From: Termitomyces sp. T153 | Taxonomy: Eukaryota; Basidiomycota; Agaricomycetes; Agaricales; Lyophyllaceae | DNA: 64,000 bases | Direction of reading: 5' to 3' | NCBI GenBank assembly: GCA_018296165.2 | Contig: JACKQL020000018.1 | Location: 434,001-498,000 of the forward strand | Part shown: positions 55,201 to 64,000 of the stretch, in pieces | Layout: each line of letters begins with the position of its first letter | Position numbering within the stretch: the first letter of the stretch is position 1 | Notes under the pieces: model-generated | Told to the model about the DNA's origin: nothing | The model's database searches: none | What the model saw: the letters and a program-made list of their open reading frames with translations, nothing else | Position numbers and translations under genes: made by a program

Positions 55201-56707
55201 TATTCCACATATCTCTGCAACACATAAGAGCTCTGTGTTACACTACTTTCTGACTGGGCAACATGTCTACTCCATCAAACCATGGAGGTGCATGCCCTGG
55301 TGCAGGGCAAAAGCCAAAAAACGCCATGATGAAACCCAGGGTACATATGGGTCTCAAAGTCAAGGGAACGAGTGGCTCCTGTAAAGCCTGATGCAACCTT
55401 ATTCCCTCCTCATTCACAAAGCAAAGGAAAAGAACCTGAAAGGCCTGAATCTCCATGTAAGTTAGAATTTTTCATAGGAGCTCTAAACTCACCAGACATT
55501 TTTGCAGCCAATGTGATCCCAACAGATAAAGATAACACTCCTTTCAGCATTTCAGAACAACCAGAACCCTTCAGTGGACCCTATATCACAGCAATGATGC
55601 TGGCAGGACCCTCGCAGTTGCCTCAAGTCCCAAAATAAACCTCAGAACAGAAGCTCATGATAGAAGGAAAGAAAAGGCATACCAAATGATGTGCAGCCTG
55701 CCATGATCACAACTGCCCACTTGTAGAAACTTGCAAAAGGTTGGGGGGTTGAGCTCAGTGCAAGTACAATGACCATGGAAGTGCCATCAAGAATGTCCAG
55801 AATCCAAAGAGACAAAAGATCTAGTGCAGGAGTCACAATGGTTAAAGCTTTGTGAATAGAATACATGAAGTATAGCATGACTTACTAGTGTGCACCATAC
55901 TTGTCATAATGGACAGTGGGCAAAGGTTGACATAACAAAATAAGGCCGACAAAGTTCTTTGGAGTTTGAAATGAGAGAAAAAACATAAGCAAGGTTTGAA
56001 CACAAGGACACATAATACCATACATGCCAACAGGTAATATAACCATTGAGCCACATAACCATTTTATTCTGTCTCCCTTTGTAAGTACTTATTGGCCACA
56101 TAACAATCTTGAAAACTTGATTCATGGACAGACATGTTATGTGAGCCCATAAGTATGCATGGTGCATATGGTTGTCCATGAGTTATGTCCCAAATTGGAC
56201 ATAACCACATAACACTTCCTGATTTAGGAACATACTCCCACTTTACATCATAAGCCATACACATCCTCAAGGCTGATCTTCAAGTCTTCAAGATATCATC
56301 TCTGGTAAGTGTCTTAAGGGCCTACTTGACACCTCTTTGGATGCCAATGGGCTCAGGATGGATGCAGGTCATTATTATCAGCTTTTGAAATATTGGGAGT
56401 TGAGAAAATAGTTGATCATGTATATGTTTTATAACAGATTGCTCTACAACAGTTTTTATATCCATCTATATATTACACTAGGAAAATTCAATGTATTCAT
56501 AAATAACATGGAGAACAGAAGTTGGCCACAATTTGATGTGAATCACACACATGACATATCACATGTGATGTAGTCTCAATCTTGTCTCTTCACCAGAACA
56601 TTATATGGCTATAACCCACTAACCACTTGGCATTCATTTTCTGACATACATAATGACCCTACCCAGATGATCTATTGCAACAGTTGATCATGTAGGTAGC
56701 ATATAAA
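55201..56707. repeat. CpG-depleted degenerate repeat, unidentified
   Basis: There is no intact gene. Short open frames (for example 55372-55638 with KPDATLFPPHSQSKGKEPE) look like low-complexity Pro/Glu-rich gag or linker remains but are not assignable. CpG is nearly absent. Confidence 0.4.
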
Positions 56708-58300
56708 CTATAGATAGGAATTCAAATCATTTACTAGAACAGGAAACCACAAGCTCTCAAGACCTAGCAAGCCAACTGGTTTTTTTGTATTTTCAACAAT
56801 CAAGACTAATGCCCACACATTTTGGGCATGCCATTCATGGGGAGAGGGGTTTAGATTCCACCATTTCATTGTGAGTTGGGTGGTGGGAGATGGTTTTGCC
56901 TCTGTATGTGGTGCCAGAATTGAGCTGTCAAGATATCTGTCTGCACCTTTGAATTGCACTGCAATAATCACTTGGTCTCTGAATGAAATATAATTTGTTC
57001 CATGAACTTGGCACTTGTCTGGGAGATAGGAGGGTTACTTCCTCCTGAATTTGTAGTTGACATTTTAAAGCATAAGTAAATGTGTAAGATGCATTTTGGT
57101 ACATGGTGTCAGATATGCACTTCAAAAAACAAAAAACTGGGGCCCATAACCTGTAGAACCATATAAGACAAGATATCTACAAGACATGTGAGAATAATGT
57201 AAACTTTGATAAAGTATGTTATGTACCCTCAATTTGCAGAATAGAACTGAGGATCTCCAAAACAGGAATGGTAATTTATAGGATGATTGAAATTGAGGGA
57301 CAAGGACTGTATAGTAGCAATCAAGGGTGAGTCTTAGAATAAGGGAAAAACTCAAAGAGGAAATGTGATTGGTTATCTGAGAATAAGCAAAAACAGAGCA
57401 AGTGCTGCCAGCCACAGCTGTAGAGTCCTTCATAACAAAATCAATAGGAAAACAATAATTAAATAGTTCTGTAAAGAACTTCTTAAGACTCCATTTCTCA
57501 GGGTTTAACAATACACATCAAGTATAAAATGTATAAGCCTTTTCTATTAAGAATTCAGAGAGTATCATGACCTGATGTCTTTGTTTTACATAGTCATACT
57601 TGACATATGCAGTGCCATATATCAAGAACTTATGGAAAGCTTGAATATCCATGTGGCCATCATACTTTTCAGAGGGTGTGGGCTTAATTATGGTGCATCT
57701 CAAACACCTACAGTGCTTGGACCTTTATTTGCAATGGTGGGTTTAGCATCTACTTTGGGAGCAAGATGATGAGCCAGAGCTAGAACTGCTGTAAGAGCTT
57801 AAGTCACTACTGTTGATTCACTACTATATCCAGAGTTGGACTCTGAATCTGATTTGCTTTTTAAGGAGGAGTCCAAAAAAGGTCTGGATCATTGGATAAG
57901 TTGTAGCACTGCCATTTGCTAAGGCATTCAAATGTGTGGCCCAAGGTGCTCTTAGAGGTTATTTGAGTTATGGGCTTTGTTGCAGCCTTGCAGTCAGTCT
58001 TCAACAACTTCTTGTTGGACTTGTATTTATGCACCTTTTTCAAGCTTTCTGCCACCTTGCTAATGAGAGCAGCTAGTTAATTGGACAGTGGTTTGGATCC
58101 AGCATGATCCTTTTCTTTTTGTGAGCAGTCCTTCCTGTCTTTCTTTCTCAGCCAATCTTTCTCATGTAACAGCTTCTTTTTATTACAAAGATATTCTAGT
58201 ACATCTTCACACAAGACTTCAAGGTCATCAGTCTTGTTGTCTGTTTCTGCATTTGGCTGCACATTCTTGCCATCAGCCACATCTCCTATTTCAGTAGTTA
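56708..58300 (-). pseudogene. Gypsy-type gag remnant, minus strand
   Basis: The minus strand holds a charged segment (58280-57861, with VLEYLCNKKKLLHEKDWLRKK). A retrotransposon gag core follows: PSEKYDGHMDIQAFHKFL..GTAYVKY, FLIEKAYTFYT, then LNPEKWSLKKFFTELFNYCFPIDF. The motifs are in the usual order but in different frames with stops between. CpG is almost absent. The related LTR-like repeat at 58530-59690 would lie upstream of it on the minus strand, consistent with one old element. Confidence 0.6.
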
Positions 58301-58529
58301 GGATATTGTGCTCAGAATTCTGAGGTTTTAAGATCAGTTTTTGAGATCTTGACAGGCATTACATCCATCAAGTAAGCTTTGTTGAACTTTGGAATTGTGT
58401 TCTGATTCATCAAAGTGGATAGAACCCCAATGAACCCCAATGGGATAGATCTGTGCTTTTGTCTTTGCCTTGCAAAGGACCACCAAGCTGATTAGTTGTA
58501 TTAACTTTAGATACATAAGCTTGTATTCT

Positions 58530-59690
58530 ATCCTGATTGTAGTTGTAGAGTGCTATACACATAACATAGAGGTGGTGGCAGTGATAAGACTCTATTGTTG
58601 CTGAGCACTGTTTTCAGCATTTCTGATTGGACAACATCTGACTAGATTCTACATGACCATGCACAAGTCACATGAGGTCTAGCCCCAAAGCCTGGAATGA
58701 TGTAGCCTTTGCACAAGATTTTAGCAGCCATGAGACTTTTGGATCACAAGCCTTATCATGTGGAGCTTTGGATCTAGAACAATAGAGCTGAGGCCTTTCT
58801 TAGTGACAATAGCTAGCAACCTTACCTAGCAACAACACTGCCTCCTCTCCAAAAGGGGTATATTGATCCATGTGATTTCTTATTTATCATTTTTCTTGTC
58901 TTGCTTACAAATATACTTGAATGGTGTCTTCACTTCAGGTATTGGCATTGGAAATGCTCTTTTCTTGTGATTGACAATTTTTATGCATTATATTGATATT
59001 GCATATGTATACTTGGTTACTATACTGAGATCCAGTATGTATCATAGAAACTTTGGCAGACACCATCACTGGCAGCAACTAATATTTCCTTTCCAAATTC
59101 TATACCTACAAACAGTATGAATACTGCCTATACATAGAGACCAAAGCAACCAACAGAGTATTGTTCCCCTCATTAGCTCTCAACTTACCAGCTTCAGATT
59201 TCTTATTGCTTTCGTTTGTCATCACCAATGACTTAGCAACAAGTCTTGACAACCTCAAACTCAACCTAGTGTGGGTGCCAACTGTGGGTGCCCTTAGTGT
59301 TATTCCAACTTGGTGATGCTAGCGACTATGGCTAGCAATCAGTTTGCATTTGTTCCCCAGTTTACTTTAACTTCACTCCTTGGTCCCCACTCCATTTTTA
59401 TCACTTAGTTCCTCCTTTTCTAGCAATGCTTTTGCCTCTGTTTCCTTCTCTTTCTACTATCCAGTGACCTTTTGTTATCATCTAGCAAATTAGGCTAGCA
59501 ATAGCAACCTCTTTTCACTTGACTCCTTGTTTCCATCACATCTATCAGCTCTTGCTTTCTAGGACAGTTACTGACTCACCCCTATTAACTTCCTATTGCC
59601 AGCTACCCTATCTAGTTGCCAGTGTTTAGGTCTTCTTCTTCTTTTTTTGGTTTCTTGCATGGCAGCTAGGCAACATAGGAGCACATCAGT
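58530..59690 (-). repeat. Old LTR-like repeat, minus orientation
   Basis: The reverse complement of about 59250-59690 matches 29590-30000 (ACTAGATAGGGTAGCTGRCA, AGGAAGTTAATA, GGTGAGTCAGTAAC, TGCTATTGCTAGCCTAA). This is the opposite orientation to the 29.6-kb copy. Boundaries towards 58530 are not certain. Confidence 0.5.
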
Positions 59691-60248
59691 GGTAGGAGGT
59701 TTGGCTGACAGCTGGCTAATAAAGAGATGACCAACAGGCTACAGCAAGCAACAAGTGAGTAACCAGCAAGCTGGCATAAAAGCAGCAGCAGGCCAGGGGC
59801 AGATGAGGGGCAGGCCATATAACAAACAGTGGAGTCAACAAGAGGCAGAGGTGTGCTGAGAGTTGGAGGCCCTATGCACAAGTGGTCATCTGGCACTAGA
59901 GAGAGGCCAACATGGCCCTGGAGACTAAGAAGCTAGCAAACAACAAGCAAATGGCAAGTGACTAAGCAGGCAGCAGGCAAGGGGCAAGTGGCCCAGTCCA
60001 AGGACAGGGCTGTGAAGCATGTAGAGTGGCATGTCAGGGTGGTAGAGTGGGGTTATGCCTGGCAAGGGCAAGTAGGGGGTAGGGTTAGTGCAGCAGGCTA
60101 GGAAGGGGTGCTGTGTAGCAGTCCAGACAACCTGTAAGGGAACAACTACTCTGCAGGTGAACCCAGCAAGAGCAGCCACTCACAATCTGACCATCAGGCC
60201 AGAGCAAGCAACATGCAAGCCAGCATGAGGCATGGCAGGCAAGAGGCA
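59691..60248. repeat. CpG-free repeat sequence, unidentified
   Basis: G/A- and AGCAAGCA-rich sequence without intact genes. Several imperfect GCAAGCAAC/GGCAGCAGGC words occur. It is the target of solo LTR A. Confidence 0.4.
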
Positions 60249-60253
60249 GGCAT

Positions 60254-61352
60254 TGTCAGGTTCTGCTGACCACAGGGACTCAGCTTCACTGGGCAAATCC
60301 TTACTAGGCAGATGTAATGTCCTGCACTTATAACCTGGCACTCTGGGGTTGTCACAGACTAGAGGGACTTGCAAGGACAAGTCAGGAGAAGTGGTCCAAG
60401 CAAGTCCAGAGTGGTCTGGGAAAGTCTAAGACCAAGTATATTAAACATCAGGCTTGGGCAGGCATCAGGAACAAGTCTGTAGGCATGCAAATAGACTGCA
60501 GGGTAAGCAGAGGCTTTGTGAATGATGAGGGTGGAGCCAGAGGTTGGCAGGGAATCAATTAAGACTTCTCCAACACAACCCTAGCTCCCATTCCAGTATC
60601 CACCACAGTCAAGGTAAGTCATGGGTTCTGGGGCCAAGCAAAGAGCAAGGTCCAGAGCTGTCATAAGAATGTTCAGAGGTTGTAGCACATGCATGGAGTT
60701 TGTAATGATGTCAGAGATGGAAAGAACTTAGAGAAAGAAAGAAAATAGAGACAGTCAAGATGAGACAGAGACAAAACAAGACAAGACCAAGAAAGGAGAT
60801 AGACTCAAGGCTAGAAATAGAAAATAGAGACAGAAAGAAACACAAGACACAAGTAACCAGTAAATGTAGTATCAAGACTAGAGTATGAGGAGCTACTCTA
60901 TGACTTATATACTAACTACTGGAGAGCTCTGGGGTTAGTGTGCGCAGTGGTGGGACTTGGCAGAGCTGTGCAGGGTTGACAGGTGTTGGTTGTGATCAAG
61001 AAGTGGGCTGTGGTGATATTCTGATGGTATTAGTCAAGAATGCAGGTCATCCCAAGGTCATTGTGGTATTCTGGAGTGGGTCAGATGAACCAGAGTGATG
61101 AGCTGATGATGTACAATGGAGTCAGGAATAGTGGAGAAGGGTCCCAGGGGCTTAGAAGAGCCAGGGGAAGCATCAAAGGTGTCAGAGTTGGCCAGGGGGC
61201 TGTCAGGGTTTGCCAGAGAAGTGTCAGAGTTAGCCAGAGCAGGTGCTGAGGGTATACAATGGTTGGAGGGGTTCAACAGGGCATTGGGGGAAGCTCTAGG
61301 GAAGCAAACAGGTTGGGAATGATGTTCTGGGTCCAGAGAGTGGGTCATGACA
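60254..61352 (-). mobile_element. Solo LTR A, minus orientation
   Basis: 1099 bp. Read on the minus strand it begins TGTCATGACCC and ends GAACCTGACA, the same ends as LTRs B and C. The 5-bp sequence GGCAT flanks it on both sides (60249-60253 and 61353-61357). An internal TATATAAG box with flanks (GTAGTTAGTATATAAGTCAT on the minus strand near 60890) matches copy B. CpG is almost absent, so it is an old copy. No internal retroelement sequence adjoins it, so it is a solo LTR. Confidence 0.88.
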
Positions 61353-61604
61353 GGCATCCAGCAAGAGGTAGAGGCAGAGGGCAAGGCAGAAGCAAGGACA
61401 ACACTGGAGGGTCTTACAGTTATGTTAATGTGTAAACCTGGAAGTGTCACAACTCACTCCCAGACCACCAGACCTCTCTCCAAGCCACTCTGCTCATCTG
61501 GAGTCCCCACCAACACCCCCTTGACTTACCATAACCTTCTTTGTTCACCCACAGCACTCACCCCAGCTAACTCTGATGCTTCCCCAGCAAACCCTGATAG
61601 CCCC

Positions 61605-62788
61605 TGTCACGACCCGTCCCCCGAAACTCCGCACATCGCCCATCAACCCCCAAACCCCAAAAAAACCCCCAACGCTCCGCCGAACTTCTGCCCATGCCCC
61701 GCGCCTATTTCAGCTAACTCCGACGCCTCCCCGGCTAACTCCGACGGCCCCCTGGCCAACTTCGGTGCCTGCCCCGCAGCCACTGACACTTACCCTGGGC
61801 CTCCCGAACCCCGAGAACCACCCCCACTGTTCCCAATCTTTGCCACCCATCATCAACTCAACACCCTGGTTCCTCCGACCTATTCCGGAGTATCACGACA
61901 ACCTTGGGGCAACCCGCGTTCTCCAATGATCCCATCAACGTATCAGTGCGGCACAATCCTCGATCACAACCGACACCCGCCCACTCCGTTGAGCCCCGCC
62001 AAGCCCCGCCACCACAGCCGACGTACCCCGAAGTCCTCCGGTAGTCAGTATATAAGTCATCGAGTAGCTCTTCGTACTCTAGTCTTGATATTGCTTAACG
62101 TTACTTATGGTCTGATTGTTTCGTGTTTTGTGTCTCGTTTTCTTATCTCAGTCTCCCGGTCTCATCTCAGTCTCCTGGTCTTATCTCAGTCTCCCGGTCT
62201 CATCTCAGTCTCCTGGTCTTATCTCAGTCTCCCGGTCTTGTCTCGTCTCCATTTCGTTATCGTTCTTGTTATCATTTCGTATCTCTATTCGAATCTACTC
62301 TTGTTCCCTATCAACCCCGTCCCATTTTGTCTGACACTGTCTTGGTGACTCCGTCCGACAATTGTGCCCAAGTCTTCATCAACCTTAATGACCTCACGAA
62401 CTCCGCAATTACGATTACGAACCCCGACACTCCTCTACCAGGTCCGAACCTCGCTCTTCGCTCGGTCCTGGACTCCATCAACTCCAAATGATCTCCCATC
62501 AAACCCCAGCTCCGTTCCCATTGATCACACAGCCACCTACTCCTTCAATTCCACGAATCTCCCGTATGGCCTTCTGCCTGAACCCCGCCAAGACCGCCTC
62601 GTTTCCTCACAATCCGACTTCTCCGGACCTCCCCGGATCTGTCTGGATCACATCCCCCCAACTATCTGCCCAAGCCATCAGTGCCCGGAACGTCTTCGAG
62701 TGTTCGGTTACCAGTGCAAGGGGATCACGCCCGCCTAGTAAGGACTCGCCCAGTGCAGCTGAGCCCCCGAGGTCAGCGGAACCTGACA
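61605..62788 (+). mobile_element. Solo LTR B, young, nested in LTR C
   Basis: 1184 bp, TGTCACGACCC to GGAACCTGACA, with the perfect 5-bp target copy GCCCC on both sides (61600-61604 and 62789-62793). It is rich in CpG, in sharp contrast to the host copy around it. It contains a TATATAAG box (about 62047), then a C/T-rich minisatellite at 62145-62250. A solo LTR arises when the two LTRs of an element recombine. Confidence 0.92.
62145..62250 (+). repeat. CT-rich tandem repeat inside LTR B
   Basis: About five copies of an 18-19 bp unit ATCTCAGTCTCC(C/T)GGTCT, alternating C and T at one place so that the higher-order period is about 36 bp. Copies A and C have decayed TCTTGTCTCTG-like arrays at the corresponding place. 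It lies just downstream of the TATA box, where the LTR transcript would start. Confidence 0.8.
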
Positions 62789-63642
62789 GCCCCCTGGCAA
62801 ACCCTGATACATTCCCTGCAGGCCCCAACACTTTCCCTTCCCTTCTGGGCCCCTGGAATCTCCCTGACACTGTTCCTGACCCTGGTCTACATCACTGACT
62901 TGTCACTATGGCTTACCCAACCCAATCTGGAACATCACAACAACCCCAGGGCAGCCCACATTCCCATAAGTTCCCATCAAAACATCACTATAGCCTGCCA
63001 ACCAATCAAAACCAACATCCATAAACCCTGCACAGCTCCAATGAGCCCTGCCATCAGACCCACAGCCCTCAGAGGAGTTCCAGTAGCTAATATATAACTT
63101 GTAAAGTAGCACCTATTATGCTAGGCTTGATATTGCTTACCTGTGATTGCTTGTTTCTTGTTTATTTGTGTTTTGTTACATTTCTTGGTCTTGTCTCTGT
63201 CTCAATTTCCTATCTCTAGTCTCATATCTCATCTCAATTCTATCTTGTTCTTGTCTCTGTCTTGTCTTGTCTCTGTCTTGTCTTGTCTGCCTCAATTTCC
63301 TATATTGTTGCCTAAGTTCCTTTCAACTTTAATGCCACACATTTGTTTACAACTCTCAAACATTCATAACCAACTCCAGACTTGCTCTACAATCAACCCC
63401 AGAACTCATCAACATAAATTGATCCCTCATCAATCCTCTGGTCCCACTCCCATTGCTTGCATGACCTCTGCTTGCCCCACACATTTAATACTTGCCTCCA
63501 GACTTAGGCCTGACACAACCCCAAGCTCAACCCTTATTGTACCTGGTCTTAGACTTTCCCAGGCCACCCAGACCATTGTGTCCAACTAGTAAGGACTGCC
63601 CAGTTAAGCTGAGCCCCCTGGTCAGTGGAACCTGACAGGAAG

Positions 63643-64000
63643 CAATGCTATTGTCTGGACTGAGGATATCCTATCCCCAGGTCTGCCTATATACTACAAG
63701 ACTACTAGATGACTAAGTACCTGTGACTAAGTTGGAGGCTGCTGACTACAACCTAATGACAAAGTGGAGGCCAATGACTATGAACTATTGACTCATTGGG
63801 CCTGGTAGTAGAAGGATCAATGATTGACAATAATATACCATGTGCTAGGTACAATATACCCATTAGGCCTGGGAGCCAAGACAAGTGAGGGAGTAAGAAG
63901 GGGCCAGGCAGTCTGGAGGTTGGCTCAATAGAGGTGCCAATCTCCACAGACTAAGCTAGGCAAGGGTGGGATGGTCCAAAGACCAGTCCCCTTACATTTA
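63643..64000. repeat. CpG-free sequence to window end
   Basis: About 360 bp, rich in GACTAA/CTGACTA words and free of visible CpG. No gene or known element was recognised. It is probably repeat sequence continuing beyond the window. Confidence 0.4.

Larger units (their letters stand above)
61445..63637 (+). mobile_element. Solo LTR C, old, split by LTR B
   Basis: The left part is 61445-61604 and the right part 62794-63637. It begins TGTCACAACTC and ends GGAACCTGACA. The flanking 5 bp GGAAG are identical on both sides (61440-61444 and 63638-63642). CpG sites of copy B appear as TpG or CpA here; I see no CpG in the right part. It was later hit by LTR B. Confidence 0.9.

Noticed and set aside
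62145..62250. Regularly spaced repeats that might suggest a CRISPR-like array
   Set aside because: Units are 18-19 bp with no unique spacers, in a eukaryotic LTR. It is a minisatellite.
61347..62348. 333-codon Pro-rich open frame
   Set aside because: It starts in LTR A, crosses LTR C and runs through LTR B in a sequence without homology to proteins; the openness comes from C-rich composition.

Overview
This window looks like nuclear DNA of a mushroom-forming basidiomycete (Agaricomycetes). The genes are broken by many introns of about 50 nt with GT..AG ends. The families present (SRPK-like kinase, BRR2, UBP14, PQ-loop protein, NadR/Ttd14-type AAA protein, omega-like GST) and the transposons are typical of that group. 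The species was not identified. No rRNA, tRNA or CRISPR array was recognised.

The DNA falls into two kinds of compartment. Gene-bearing blocks (about 5.2-25.2, 31.2-39.7 and 50.9-55.1 kb) have ordinary CpG content. The blocks at 1-5.2, about 25.7-31.1, 55.2-61.6 and 62.8-64 kb are almost free of CpG and full of stop-ridden transposon remains, as expected where methylated CpG has decayed to TpG/CpA.

Layout: (1) 1-5.2 kb, a dead Ty3/gypsy element carrying a foldback insertion. (2) 6.2-7.9 kb, an SRPK-like protein kinase; 8.5-15.9 kb, the spliceosomal helicase BRR2 (17 exons); 16.5-17.9 kb (-), a TDG/Thp1-type DNA glycosylase; 18.6-19.2 kb (-), a P-loop AAA protein; and 91 bp from it, divergent, a 16-exon gene (19.3-25.2 kb) that joins an RNAi-type RNA-dependent RNA polymerase to a C-terminal SF1 (Upf1/Hrr1-like) helicase. 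(3) 25.2-31.1 kb, repeats, a Ty1/copia gag remnant and a complete but dead Tc1/mariner element with about 220-bp TIRs. (4) 31.6-39.1 kb, a Rim2-like mitochondrial carrier, a PQ-loop membrane protein, a GST and two paralogous nucleotidyltransferase-fold genes, with remnants of a local GST/nucleotidyltransferase duplication. (5) 39.7-50.9 kb, an 11.1-kb Ty3/gypsy element with nearly identical 805-bp LTRs, a damaged pol and a 5'-truncated Tad-like LINE inside its integrase. (6) 51.3-54.8 kb (-), the ubiquitin isopeptidase UBP14/USP5. (7) 55.1-64 kb, old gypsy remains and three solo LTRs of one family, one nested in another, each with a perfect 5-bp target duplication.

Exon boundaries were derived by hand from splice signals, reading-frame continuity and family resemblance. 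For all multi-exon genes given with exons, the coding length is divisible by three and the reading frame stays open. The most notable object is the RdRP-SF1 helicase fusion: it puts in one polypeptide two activities that fission yeast carries as separate subunits (Rdp1 and Hrr1) of its RNA-directed RNA polymerase complex.
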